DNA of 64,000 bases from CAVTLG01 sp963735495 (GCA_963735495.1 CAVTLG010000002.1:1302001-1366000), one strand, 5' to 3'; numbered from the stretch's first letter, positions 17,109 to 25,475 are shown. Notes: generated by a model not told the origin, from the letters alone. Numbers and translations are program-made.

Positions 17109-17627
17109 ATGATTGTTTTAGAGACGGAACACCTGCTGTTCCGACCATTGACGCTTTCCGACCTGGACGATATGACGGCTCTCTATGCCGATCCTGATGT
17201 GATGCGCTTCCTGGGTGGACCGCGTAGTCGGGATGAGGTACAGCGTGTCCTGCATGGATATATCAATGAATATCAGCTCTATGGGCATTCGTTCTTTGCG
17301 ACCATCAAAAAGGACGATCAGCGCTTTATCGGGCATTGCGGACTGCTGAAGCAGGAGGTGGAGGGACAGCCAGAGGTGGAACTGGCGTATGTGCTGTCAC
17401 GACCGTACTGGCAGCAGGGACTGGCCCTGGAGGGCGTGCAGGCGCTCAAAGACTATGGCTTTCAGCAGCATGGGTTTCCACGCCTGATTTCACTGATCCC
17501 GCCTGAAAATACTGCGTCCATTCATATCGCCGAGAAGGTTGGTATGCACTACGATCATGATGTAGATCAATGGGGTCAGCACTTCCAGCTCTATGTCGTG
17601 CGGCAGCCAAAGCGTGCGGATGCTTGA
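17109..17627 (+). CDS. GNAT-family N-acetyltransferase (RimJ/RimL-like)
   Basis: A 172-residue cytoplasmic enzyme expected to transfer an acetyl group from acetyl-CoA to an amine. The opening ETEHLLFRPLTLSDLDDMTA is typical of RimJ/RimL-type acetyltransferases, followed by PDVMRFLGG, FIGHCGL, the ELAYVLSRPYWQQGLALEGV motif A region that holds CoA, and ENTASIHIAEKVGM near the end. Length is normal for the family. The substrate cannot be predicted. The promoter of the next gene overlaps its stop codon. Confidence 0.88.
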   Translation: MIVLETEHLLFRPLTLSDLDDMTALYADPDVMRFLGGPRSRDEVQRVLHGYINEYQLYGHSFFATIKKDDQRFIGHCGLLKQEVEGQPEVELAYVLSRPYWQQGLALEGVQALKDYGFQQHGFPRLISLIPPENTASIHIAEKVGMHYDHDVDQWGQHFQLYVVRQPKRADA

Positions 17628-17652
17628 TTTACTGTCCCTACACAGGTATAAT
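17624..17652 (+). promoter_or_regulatory. Probable sigma-70-type promoter
   Basis: TTGATT at 17624-17629, a 17-base spacer, then TATAAT at 17647-17652. It lies 45 bases before the TTG start at 17698 and overlaps the stop codon of the acetyltransferase gene. Confidence 0.6.
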
Positions 17653-17697
17653 AATACTATCATTTTCCCTGGATAGGACAAGCGGGAGATTTTTGCC

Positions 17698-18066
17698 TTG
17701 AGCAATAATTATACGGCTGGTTCTGACGGGGGTACAGCAAACAATGGTAGTTCATTCGTGAGTCGGCGTGAGGTGCGGGCCAGTAACGTCACTGGTGCCT
17801 TGCCTCCCATTGGCAATCCAGGCATCGAGCATAACCTGCCCGGGTCGTTCGATTTTGAGCAGATGATCATTTCACTGCACGATCTCTTCGAGCATGATCG
17901 CCAGGTTGCCAGTGCGCCAGATTCCACGCGCTGTGGTATCTGTTACCTGCATTTCTCATTAAGTGAACTTGAATATCGAGACGAGGGATTTTATGTATGT
18001 CCCGGTTGTGCGCGTACCCTGGGTCAGCACAAATTGCCGATGGTAAGGAAACAACAAAAATTGTAG
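17698..18066 (+). CDS. Small zinc-ribbon protein
   Basis: A 122-residue protein from a TTG start, with AGCGGGAG upstream. The N-terminal 60 residues are Gly/Ser/Asn-rich. A helix (FEQMIISLHDLFEHDRQV) is followed by CGIC near residue 80 and CPGC near residue 101, a four-Cys zinc-ribbon pattern. No membrane segment. The function is unknown; zinc or nucleic-acid binding is inferred from the cysteines. A promoter precedes it and a hairpin terminator follows it, so it is a single-gene unit. Confidence 0.7.
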   Translation: MSNNYTAGSDGGTANNGSSFVSRREVRASNVTGALPPIGNPGIEHNLPGSFDFEQMIISLHDLFEHDRQVASAPDSTRCGICYLHFSLSELEYRDEGFYVCPGCARTLGQHKLPMVRKQQKL

Positions 18067-18111
18067 CGCGACCAATAATAGGTGTTATGATATATAGTGT
18101 ATATACAGCAA

Positions 18112-18145
18112 GAGGAACCTGATATTTCACCGGGTTCCTCTTTAT
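18112..18145 (+). terminator. Hairpin terminator after the zinc-ribbon gene
   Basis: GAGGAACC (18112-18119) pairs with GGTTCCTC (18133-18140), followed by TTTATG. It is about 45 bases past the stop codon. Confidence 0.65.
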
Positions 18146-18160
18146 GTATCAGGAGGAACC

Positions 18161-18257
18161 GGGTAGGGGCGTGTCCTGGCGACCGCCCCTGGGCATTGAG
18201 AGATCAGAGGATGGTTCGCGCGAGGCCCCGGGCGCACGCAAGGTGACGCCCCTACCC
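18161..18257. repeat. Family A repeat
   Basis: GGGTAGGGGCGTGTCCTGGC at the left and GGTGACGCCCCTACCC at the right. The outer right arm continues as CATGGATGGAGACCCGGAAT, followed by TTGTCCCTACGCGATG, which resembles a family D end. Confidence 0.85.
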
Positions 18258-18308
18258 GGCATCCCCCCTCATGGATGGAGACCCGGAATTGTCCCTACGC
18301 GATGATTT

Positions 18309-18812
18309 CTACTCAACGAGAACTGGTGCTTCTGCGAAATCCTCGTCGCGCACCTCACGTAAATCTTCTGGCCGATCCAGGCGATCCAGGAACAGGATAC
18401 CATCCAGGTGATCGATTTCGTGCTGCAGGACGCGGGCAAACCAGCCTTCCGCAGGGACACGAATGGCTTTCCCGCGCGCATCCTGGCCCTTGACGAGAAT
18501 CTTCGTTGCGCGTCGAATATTGTCGCCCGCGTAGCCTGGAATGCTGAGGCAACCCTCGGTCCCCAGTTCCTCGCCCTCAGCCTTGACGATCTCGGGATTG
18601 AAGACGGCGACCTTGCGGTCCTCGTAGCTAGCGACGAAGACGCGAATGGACTGCGCGATCTGTGGTGCCGCCAGCCCAACGCCGCCAGCCACATCCATCG
18701 TCTCGAACATGTCATCAACCAATTTTTGCAGTGACGGGTCGAAGCGGTGCACTTTCTTTGCTTTTTGACGCAATATAGGATTTTCGGTCGTAATGATCTT
18801 GCGAATGGCCAT
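18309..18812 (-). CDS. def: Peptide deformylase
   Basis: A 167-residue metalloenzyme that removes the formyl group from the N-terminal methionine of new proteins. All three family motifs are intact: GVGLAAPQ at residues 44-51, EGCLS at 86-90 (Cys ligand) and HEIDH at 131-135 (two His ligands and the catalytic Glu). Length is normal. The start at 18812 (MAIRKIITTENPIL) agrees with the family. It is divergent from tilS, with about 100 bases between them. The C-terminal tail (REVRDEDFAEAPVLVE) is slightly longer than in compact members. Confidence 0.95.
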   Translation of the reverse strand: MAIRKIITTENPILRQKAKKVHRFDPSLQKLVDDMFETMDVAGGVGLAAPQIAQSIRVFVASYEDRKVAVFNPEIVKAEGEELGTEGCLSIPGYAGDNIRRATKILVKGQDARGKAIRVPAEGWFARVLQHEIDHLDGILFLDRLDRPEDLREVRDEDFAEAPVLVE

Positions 18813-18866
18813 AGTTATTGATTACCCCTACACACATTAAAAACAAACTATCATTGCCTACACACG

Positions 18867-18875
18867 TGCTATAAT
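18867..18875 (+). promoter_or_regulatory. Extended -10 promoter element upstream of tilS
   Basis: TGCTATAAT with TATAAT at 18870-18875, 39 bases before the tilS ATG. There is no good -35, but the TGN extension can compensate. The same TGCTATAAT occurs at 35217 and 51551. Confidence 0.55.
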
Positions 18876-18914
18876 TGTCTATATCGTACCATATTGAGGA
18901 AGCTCAGCGCAAAT

Positions 18915-20549
18915 ATGCTAGATACAATGGTCACAGCTTCTATTGAGCACTACCACCTCCTTCCACAGCAAGGGCAAGTGATTGTCGCAGTGTCGGGAGG
19001 CGCTGATTCGTTATGCCTGTTACACCTGCTGCACCAGTTATGTGGCGCGGGCAAGCTCTATCCCGGTGTACAGTTGCATGTGGCGCATCTCAATCATCAG
19101 TTGCGTGGAGCTGCCAGCGAGCAGGATGCACAGGTGATCGCAGCTTTAGCTCGTTCCTGGCAACTGCCTGTGACCATTGGTGCGAGCGATGTCTCCGCGC
19201 TAGCACGTGCTGAACAACTGTCGTTGGAGGAGGCGGCGCGGATTGCGCGCTATCACTTCCTGCGTACAGTAGCTCAGGGACAGCCCATCGCCGTCGCGCA
19301 TCATAAAGATGACCAGGTAGAGACATTGTTGCTGCACTGGCTGCGTGGTGGAGGTCTGGCTAGCATGACTGGATTGCAACCCCGCCAGCAGGACATCATC
19401 CGCCCCTTACTGGCTGTCACCCATGCGGACACGCTGGCTTATTGTGAGCAGCACCAGTTGACGCCTTTAGAGGATGCCAGCAACCGTGATCCGCGTTTCT
19501 TGCGCAACCGTGTACGCCATGAACTGCTGCCTCTATTGGAGTCAATGAACGCGGGTATACGCGAGACGCTGCTGCGCAATGCCGAGGTGATGCAAGTCGA
19601 TTTCGCGTGGCTGGAGACGCAGGTGGATGCCTGCTGGTCAACGGTCGTAGCTGGAGAGCAGGCTGACCGTATACAACTGCATCTGAGTCCCCTCAAGGCG
19701 CTACCCTTAAGTTTACAACGTCACCTGCTGCGTCGGGTGACAGCGCAGTTGCACGACGGGCAATCCCCGCTGGAGTTGCGCCACTATCGCTTGCTTGAAC
19801 AGTTGATGCAGCGGGAGAGCACGCATGAAACGCTGACACTGCACCTCCCGCAGCAATTGCACGCGCTGCGTACTGCCGAAACGCTCGTTTTCGCGCGTGT
19901 GCATGCACCAACGCTGGCAGAAAGCAGGCTGGCAGAGTCTGCCGAGGTGCTCTTGCCGCTGCCTGGACGTGTGGCTGTTCCAGGGACGAGCTGGACCGCT
20001 CTGGCGGATGTTGTGTCTGGTCCGTTGCTACAGCGAGTACGCCAGGCGCTGCACAGGCATGACTGGGCTGAAGTGTGGCGCATGTTACCGGTGACGAGCA
20101 ACACGGTGTATGTCGATGCGGATCGTCTCCAGAGCGTGGGTCAAGAGGTGCAGGAGGATCTCTATTCTTGTGAAGGGAAATGCCGGGTAGGGGCGTGTCC
20201 TTGCGACCGCCCCGGGGGCCATGATGCACCACCGCCGGGGCGCACGCAAGGTGACGCCCCTACCCAGGTTTCCCCGCATGGGCAGAGAGCCGGGAGGAAA
20301 TACGTGTTTCGTGTGCGTACGCGGCGTGCTGGGGATCGCATACGGCCTCTGGGTATGACTCACGAAAAGAAAATACAGGATGTACTGGTAGATAAGCATG
20401 TGCCGCGCAGCGAGCGGGAGCATATTCCGCTCTTTTTTACAGGCACGCATTGTATCTGGCTGGCCGGTATTCAACTGGCGGAGCAGGCGCGTTTGCGCAA
20501 TGAGACGCAAAACATCCTGCGTTTATCTATCATTCAGACAGAAGAATAA
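18915..20549 (+). CDS. tilS: tRNA(Ile)-lysidine synthetase with an in-frame repeat insertion
   Basis: TilS adds lysine to C34 of tRNA-Ile(CAU) using ATP, changing its specificity to AUA; it is normally essential. The PP-loop motif SGGADS is at residues 27-32, and HLNHQLRGAASEQDA, VAHHKDDQVETLLL and LRNRVRHELLPLL follow in the expected order. The C-terminal domain is present (RVRTRRAGDRIRPLGM, VDKHVPRSEREHIPLFF). Between them a family A repeat (20185-20265, 81 bp, plus arms to about 20158-20292) is inserted in frame and adds roughly 45 residues (GKCRVGACPCDRPGGHDAPP type). At 544 residues the protein is longer than usual. ATG at 18915 follows GAGGA. It is probably co-transcribed with hpt, 10 bases downstream. 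Confidence 0.92.
   Translation: MLDTMVTASIEHYHLLPQQGQVIVAVSGGADSLCLLHLLHQLCGAGKLYPGVQLHVAHLNHQLRGAASEQDAQVIAALARSWQLPVTIGASDVSALARAEQLSLEEAARIARYHFLRTVAQGQPIAVAHHKDDQVETLLLHWLRGGGLASMTGLQPRQQDIIRPLLAVTHADTLAYCEQHQLTPLEDASNRDPRFLRNRVRHELLPLLESMNAGIRETLLRNAEVMQVDFAWLETQVDACWSTVVAGEQADRIQLHLSPLKALPLSLQRHLLRRVTAQLHDGQSPLELRHYRLLEQLMQRESTHETLTLHLPQQLHALRTAETLVFARVHAPTLAESRLAESAEVLLPLPGRVAVPGTSWTALADVVSGPLLQRVRQALHRHDWAEVWRMLPVTSNTVYVDADRLQSVGQEVQEDLYSCEGKCRVGACPCDRPGGHDAPPPGRTQGDAPTQVSPHGQRAGRKYVFRVRTRRAGDRIRPLGMTHEKKIQDVLVDKHVPRSEREHIPLFFTGTHCIWLAGIQLAEQARLRNETQNILRLSIIQTEE
20158..20292. repeat. Family A repeat inserted in frame within tilS
   Basis: The core is 20185-20265 (81 bp, exactly 27 codons). 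The arms outside, TGAAGGGAAA on the left and TTTCCCCGCATGGGCAGAGA on the right, match the outer arms of intergenic copies at 16788 and 39919. The reading frame stays open across the whole element. Confidence 0.85.
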
Positions 20550-20559
20550 CGAGGTACTT

Positions 20560-21147
20560 ATGCATAAGGACATTGAGGAAATCCTCATCTCAGAGGAACA
20601 ATTACGCCAGAAAGTCGCTGAACTGGGTGAACAAATCACCCATGATTATCAGGGCAAGCCCTTGTTGTTACTGGGGACGCTGAAGGGCGCTGTACCCTTT
20701 ATTGCGGACCTGGCGCGAGCCATCAATCTGCCATTGGAGATCGACTATATGGCCGTTGCCAGCTATGGTGCGAGCACACAATCCAGTGGCATCGTGCGCA
20801 TTATTAAGGATCTTGAGGGTCCGATTGACCACAAGCATATTTTAATCATCGAGGACATTATTGATAGCGGCCTGACCTTGCACTATCTGGTCGATCTGCT
20901 GAAGAGACGCAATCCGCTGAGCCTGCGTCTGTGTGCGCTGCTGACAAAAGAGCGTGAGCGTATCAAGAACGTCGAGGTAGATTACACCGGCTTCAGTATC
21001 CCAGACAAATTTGTGGTGGGGTATGGGCTGGATTACGCGCAACGCTACCGCAATCTCCCGTACGTTGGCATCCTAAAACCCGGCGTCTACCAGGAAACCA
21101 CGCGGCCAGAGGATCAGCATCAGAGTCCCGCTGAGAGGACCAAATAG
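20560..21147 (+). CDS. hpt: Hypoxanthine phosphoribosyltransferase
   Basis: A 195-residue purine-salvage enzyme that converts hypoxanthine or guanine plus PRPP to IMP or GMP. The PRPP-binding motif ILIIEDIIDSGLTL is intact. GTLKGAVPFIADLARAI, IDYMAVASYGASTQSSG and the C-terminal PDKFVVGYGLDYAQRYRNLP are all typical. ATG at 20560 is chosen from the family N-terminus (MHKDIEEILISEEQL); a longer frame upstream is only tilS read in another frame. It lies 10 bases after tilS, and a tilS-hpt (often tilS-hpt-ftsH) order is common in bacteria. No ftsH follows here. Confidence 0.95.
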   Translation: MHKDIEEILISEEQLRQKVAELGEQITHDYQGKPLLLLGTLKGAVPFIADLARAINLPLEIDYMAVASYGASTQSSGIVRIIKDLEGPIDHKHILIIEDIIDSGLTLHYLVDLLKRRNPLSLRLCALLTKERERIKNVEVDYTGFSIPDKFVVGYGLDYAQRYRNLPYVGILKPGVYQETTRPEDQHQSPAERTK

Positions 21148-21169
21148 CTAGTCCCGGCTATCCTCTTAC

Positions 21170-21236
21170 ACCCATATACATTCAGAAACGAGGCTACCGC
21201 CTCTAGCCTTCGGCTCATCTGAATGTAAGGCAATAT
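21170..21236. repeat. Family C repeat
   Basis: The left end ACCCATATACATTCAG and right end CTGAATGTAAGGCAATATAT are inverted relatives of the ends at 28444, 35058 and 57566. The interior, AGGCTACCGCCTCTAGCCTT, contains a small hairpin. A TGCTACAAT promoter element begins at 21238, directly after the right end. Confidence 0.75.
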
Positions 21237-21237
21237 A

Positions 21238-21246
21238 TGCTACAAT
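21238..21246 (+). promoter_or_regulatory. Extended -10 element at the edge of a family C repeat
   Basis: TGCTACAAT, with TACAAT at 21241-21246, 70 bases upstream of the gpsA start and immediately after the repeat terminus. Part of the promoter may therefore be contributed by the repeat. Confidence 0.4.
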
Positions 21247-21315
21247 GGCCTTGGTCAGAACATGGAAAGGACTGCTTCTGGGCCAGAGCCAGGATGCAGC
21301 ATGGGAGAGAAATAT

Positions 21316-22381
21316 ATGCTATCAGTAGGTGTTATTGGGAGTGGGGCCTGGGGAACAACGCTTGCGCTCTTACTAGCGAAGAAGGGGCTGAGTACGACGC
21401 TCTGGGAATATCGCGGCGAACGTGCCAGCGAGCTACAGCAACGGCGCGAAAATAGTGTGTTCCTGCCAGGACGGCGCTTCCCTGACACACTGCGCGTTAC
21501 CTCCTCTATCGAAGAGGCAGTGCGGCACAAGGATGTGTTGTTGCTGGTCACTCCTTCACAGCGGGCACGCGAAAATATACGCCTGCTTGCCCCCTATGTA
21601 GGCCAGGAGACGCTGCTCGTCACGGCCAGTAAGGGTATTGAAGTCGGCAGTTTGCAATGTATGACCGAGGTGATCGCCGAGGAATTGCCGGCGGCCCGCC
21701 TGCGTATCGCTGCTTTAAGTGGACCGAATTCTGTCGCGCGAGGTCGCCGAAGAGAAACCGACCGCAGCCGTCGTGGCTTCCCATGAGCCGCAGGTAGCTG
21801 TGCGTGTGCGTACGGTGCTCACGACCAGTTATTTTCGCGTGTACACATCCCAGGACGTGGTCGGCGTCGAATTAGGGGGCGCGCTCAAAAATATCATCGC
21901 CATAGGTGCGGGTATCAACGATGGCATGGGTCTGGGAGAAAATGCCAAAGCCGCCTTTATTACGCGAGGTCTGGCGGAGATCTCGCGCCTGGGCGTGGCG
22001 GCGGGCGCGAATCCCCTGACGTTTCTTGGTCTGGCGGGTATCGGAGACCTGGTCGTGACCTGTGCCAGCCCATTGAGTCGCAATCAGCAGTTGGGACGTC
22101 GCCTGGCCGCAGGTGAGAAGCTGGCGGATATACTGCAATCGACCCATAGCGTTGCCGAGGGCGTCTCGACCACCAGAGCGGCACTCCAATTAGCTGCTCG
22201 CTACAACGTGGAGATGCCAATTACCGAACAACTCAGCCAGGTGCTCTTCGCGGGACTCGATCCGCAGAAAGCCGTGCCCGAGTTGATGATGCGCGATCCC
22301 AAGGGAGAGTTGGAAGGCTTCAATCCCTCAGATGGGGCCGTGAAAGAACAGGGATTCCTGTCTCCCTTCAGCAAAAAGTAG
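21316..22381 (+). pseudogene. gpsA: Glycerol-3-phosphate dehydrogenase [NAD(P)+], interrupted by a +1 frameshift
   Basis: GpsA reduces dihydroxyacetone phosphate to sn-glycerol-3-phosphate for phospholipid synthesis. The first segment has the nucleotide-binding motif VGVIGSGAWGTTLALLLAKK and TASKGIEVGS. The second has VVGVELGGALKNIIAIGAGI with the catalytic Lys, then LAGIGDLVVTCASPLSRNQQ. The frame breaks near 21730: ...GGA CCG AAT T CTG TCG CGC GAG GTC.... Removing one T restores SGPNLSREVAEEKPTAAVV and gives 354 residues over 1,065 bases. The start at 21316 has GGGAGAG seven bases upstream. The open segments run to 21786 and from 21719. A sequencing indel is likely, given the gene's usual importance. 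Confidence 0.9.
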
Positions 22382-22403
22382 CGCACGGAGCCTTGTGGGA
22401 ACG

Positions 22404-22506
22404 GGGTAGGGGCGTCACCTATGGGCGCAACCTTAAGAACGGCTGAGTTTCGTTGGCAACCGGGTAGGGGCGTGTCCTGGCGACCGCCCTGGGGGCCATC
22501 ATACAC
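22404..22506. repeat. Two partial family A repeats
   Basis: GGGTAGGGGCGTCACC at 22404 (left end only) and GGGTAGGGGCGTGTCCTGGC at 22462 with GACCGCCCTGGGGGCCATCA; neither has the right terminus. They lie between the end of gpsA and a broken gene on the other strand. Confidence 0.7.
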
Positions 22507-22922
22507 CTCCACAACTGAATCCTCAAATCTTTGATTGGTCTGGCCTCGCTCTTCACCCACAATACCTTTGTCGAGGTCGTCTATGAATCCTCCCTGTGCT
22601 TTAGCAGCTTCTCTAAACTGTAAGAGAGTTACTTCAGGATCTTTTTTATCGGTTTTTGTATCTTTTCCATTTTTATACCATTTATCCCATATATGCTGCG
22701 CATTTCCTACATATCTTCTCGTGTATAACTGCTATTATCCTCTGATCTAACTAGCCAGCGCTTATCCTCCTCTGCATTAGCAGCCTTTTCCATCTGCTCT
22801 CTTTTTGTTATTTTTGTAAAATCATCTTGACGCCCTCTTTCTTGTTCAGGTGGACGTAGCTGCTCTTGCCCTTCTTGTGGCCCTCTCAAATTGTCTATAC
22901 TTTTCGTAATAAGCCTTCTCAT
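22445..22922 (-). pseudogene. Frameshifted hydrophilic protein, unknown function
   Basis: The frame from ATG 22922 encodes 71 residues (MRRLITKSIDNLRGPQEGQE ... DKRWLVRSEDNSSYTR) and stops at 22707. A neighbouring frame continues directly as RYVGNAQHIWDKWYKNGKDT ... LLQFREAAKAQGGFIDDLDK and then runs into a family A repeat, so the C-terminus beyond about 22500 is repeat-derived. The two parts look like one charged, helical protein with a single-base disruption near 22710. It is AT-rich, like the coiled-coil genes nearby. No family recognised. Confidence 0.45.
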
Positions 22923-22945
22923 CGTGAGACAACCTTTCCCTGGCT

Positions 22946-22968
22946 AGCTTCTATCGTATATAGAAGCT
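22946..22968. other. Short perfect hairpin
   Basis: AGCTTCTAT (22946-22954) and ATAGAAGCT (22960-22968) with a five-base loop, about 25 bases upstream of the broken gene starting at 22922. There is no T-tract on either side; it may be an operator or a 5' leader hairpin. Confidence 0.35.
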
Positions 22969-23169
22969 TGAATAAGTGAGCAGGCGTTCACAGCACTTCC
23001 AAACACGGTCATCAAACCACTACGTACTAATGTGGCCTGAATTATTGTTAGATAGTCTAATGTAGAGGAACTATTTTGAGAAGGGGAACAGAGGGACATT
23101 AAGGGAGAGGTTGTAAAGTTGGTTGAGTTTGTCTATGGGGTAGAGAGATGTTATAGTATCTGAAAGAAG

Positions 23170-24699
23170 ATGTATTGCAGCGAAGTCGAAGGCCGGGAGC
23201 ATATGGCAACCACACCGGGGAAAACTCATACAGGCTCCGAGGTAGCAGGAGAACGTCAACATAACACGCAACAGAAGGATGTGGAGGAACGTGAAGAGGC
23301 TCGCCAGTATCTGGCTGCCATTGTTGAATCTTCTGATGACGCCATTATCAGTGAAAACCTGGAGGGTATTATCACCAGTTGGAACGCGGCGGCAGAGCGC
23401 ATGTATGGGTACCCAGCGCGGGAAATCGTGGGCCAGCCTGTCACGCGGCTGATGATGCCGAGCCAACATGATGAATTTGCACAGATCATGGCGCGCGTTC
23501 GCCAGGGAGAACGTATTGACCACTTCGAGACGACGCGTGTCTGCAGGGATGGTACGCACCTGAGTGTTTCCATCACCATTTCCCCTATCAGGAATAGCTC
23601 TGGTACAATCATCGGGGCATCGTCTATCGCCCGTAATATTACCGAGCATAAGCAATTAGAAGCGAAATTTCGGTACCTGTTCGACTCTAATCTGGTCGGC
23701 TTATTTATCGGGGATCTGGCCGGTACCTTTGTGGAGGCGAATAATGCTTTTCTCAATATGCTTGGCTACACACGTACAGAGTTACTGACTGGAATTGTGC
23801 AGCGCGAGGCACTGACCCCTCCCGAGTTCCATTTCGTGAACTACCAGGCTGTGAAGGCGTTGCGCGAAACAGGCCTGTCAGGCACGTACGAAAAAGAGTA
23901 TTGGCATAAAAGCGGAAAACGGATACCCGTCCTGATTGCTGCGTCGCGTATTGAGCAGACAGAGACCTGTATTGGCTTTGTCCTGGATATCAGTGAGCGC
24001 AAGGAACTGGAAAAACGCAAAGATGAATTTATTAGTATGGCCAGCCATGAACTCAAGACACCATTGACCAGCCTCAAAGGCTTTCTGTGCCTCTTGCAAC
24101 GACGCTTGCCCTCGCAAGAGGATGAAAGGATTGCTCATTATCTTACCCGTATGGATGCTCAGATTGATAGGCTAGCCAAACTCATCAACGATTTGCTCGA
24201 TATATCCAAGATGCAAACAGGTCAACTTACCTATAGCGAGGAGCGTTTTGAGATAGATGCTCTGGTGCAAGAAGTCGTGGAAACTGTTCAGGAAACGACT
24301 CTGACACATCGTGTGCTGTTTGAGAAATGCTGTCAGGCTCAGGTGTTGGGGGATCGCGACCGTATTGGGCAAGTGCTCATTAATCTGCTGAATAACGCTA
24401 TCAAGTATTCTCCGCAGGCAGACACGGTGTTGGTGCGTATGACGCTAGAGAACAATCGGGTGCTTATGAGCATCCAGGATTTTGGCATTGGCATTGCGAA
24501 GGAGCATCAACAGCTGATTTTTGATCGGTTCTATCAGGTCACTGGTCCTCGCGCAAGAACCTTCCCCGGGCTGGGTATTGGACTCTATATCTCCTGGGAC
24601 ATTATCAAGCGGCATGGCGGGCAGATGTGGGTGGAGAGCGAAGAAGGCAAAGGGGCAACGTTTCATGTTGCCCTACCACTCCTCTTGACTGATCGTTGA
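23170..24699 (+). CDS. PAS-domain sensor histidine kinase
   Basis: A 509-residue kinase with no membrane segment, so probably a cytoplasmic sensor. Domains in order: PAS 1 (about residues 47-160, AIVESSDDAIISENLEGIIT), PAS 2 (about 165-280, FRYLFDSNLVGLFIGDLAGT), HisKA with the phospho-acceptor His at 293 in SHELKTPLTSL, and HATPase with NLLNNAIKYS, DFGIGI and GLGIGLYIS boxes. The second PAS ends with the PAC-like FVLDISERKELEK. No response regulator is adjacent, so it is an orphan kinase. The start is uncertain: ATG 23203 is an alternative, and neither has a strong ribosome site. Confidence 0.92.
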   Translation: MYCSEVEGREHMATTPGKTHTGSEVAGERQHNTQQKDVEEREEARQYLAAIVESSDDAIISENLEGIITSWNAAAERMYGYPAREIVGQPVTRLMMPSQHDEFAQIMARVRQGERIDHFETTRVCRDGTHLSVSITISPIRNSSGTIIGASSIARNITEHKQLEAKFRYLFDSNLVGLFIGDLAGTFVEANNAFLNMLGYTRTELLTGIVQREALTPPEFHFVNYQAVKALRETGLSGTYEKEYWHKSGKRIPVLIAASRIEQTETCIGFVLDISERKELEKRKDEFISMASHELKTPLTSLKGFLCLLQRRLPSQEDERIAHYLTRMDAQIDRLAKLINDLLDISKMQTGQLTYSEERFEIDALVQEVVETVQETTLTHRVLFEKCCQAQVLGDRDRIGQVLINLLNNAIKYSPQADTVLVRMTLENNRVLMSIQDFGIGIAKEHQQLIFDRFYQVTGPRARTFPGLGIGLYISWDIIKRHGGQMWVESEEGKGATFHVALPLLLTDR

Positions 24700-24888
24700 A
24701 GTGCTCTGTAGTTCGCTCCTGCGGGAAGGATACTGATGATTGTACCCGCTGTTGATCGCGAGTATTGACCCCTTTTTCACCTTGTGCCCATCTCACAGAT
24801 CAGGTATAATCTTTCAAGAACTTCTATTGCCAAAAAGAGCCGAGGACCAGATAGTTTTTGCTATGAAGAGTTTGGAGGTTTTAGTGCC

Positions 24889-25437
24889 TTGCCTAGGGAA
24901 GTACCAGCAACAAATGATGACCATGAGATTAGCGGTAGTAGTTCTGATAGCGAAAATGGTCATAATGTATTAAAAGAAGTTTCTGATAGAAATAAGAAAT
25001 TAAAAGAGGAAGGAACGAAAAAAAGTTTAGAAAAAGAGAAAGAGATATTAAAAATAAAAACAATAAATTTACGTAAATATACTATAGAATTCAATGAAAG
25101 TTTAAAAAAAGAGAAAGCTGATATTAAAGTGTTATTAGATGAATTTGATACTAAAGGATATTCAAAAAGAGATAAAAGGATAGAAAAAATTGAAGAGAGA
25201 ATAGCTGAGATTAATAAGCAAATTACTAAATTTCACTATCAAATAGATTACAATGAAAGAGAGAGAAAAATTTTTAATAGCAAAATAGAGAAACATAATA
25301 ATAACCGTCCTAGCGAAGAAAACAAGGTTGACGAAATGCCACCCATTGAGTTTTACCTGCCTGGTAAGATGGAAACATCACTTTATAAGCAATGGAAGGA
25401 TCCTGATCGGAGGAATCGCCAACAGGAAACACAGTAA
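24889..25437 (+). CDS. Coiled-coil protein with KHN motif, family shared with 14598-15236
   Basis: The frame is open from 24784; TTG 24889 is preferred because GGAGG lies ten bases upstream, giving 182 residues. A disordered acidic N-terminus (TNDDHEISGSSSDSENGHN) precedes a strongly Lys/Glu/Ile-rich coiled coil (EEGTKKSLEKEKEILKIK ... INKQITKFHYQIDYN). FNSKIEKHNNN and a Pro-containing tail follow. TKKSL, the NKQ/NQK-TKF/TEF block and FNxKxxKHN align with the protein at 14598-15236. It is very AT-rich compared with the flanks. No membrane segment. A nested hairpin follows at 25476. Function unknown. Confidence 0.75.
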   Translation: MPREVPATNDDHEISGSSSDSENGHNVLKEVSDRNKKLKEEGTKKSLEKEKEILKIKTINLRKYTIEFNESLKKEKADIKVLLDEFDTKGYSKRDKRIEKIEERIAEINKQITKFHYQIDYNERERKIFNSKIEKHNNNRPSEENKVDEMPPIEFYLPGKMETSLYKQWKDPDRRNRQQETQ

Positions 25438-25475
25438 AACGATATGATCGACTTTTTATCATCATACCAGATACA

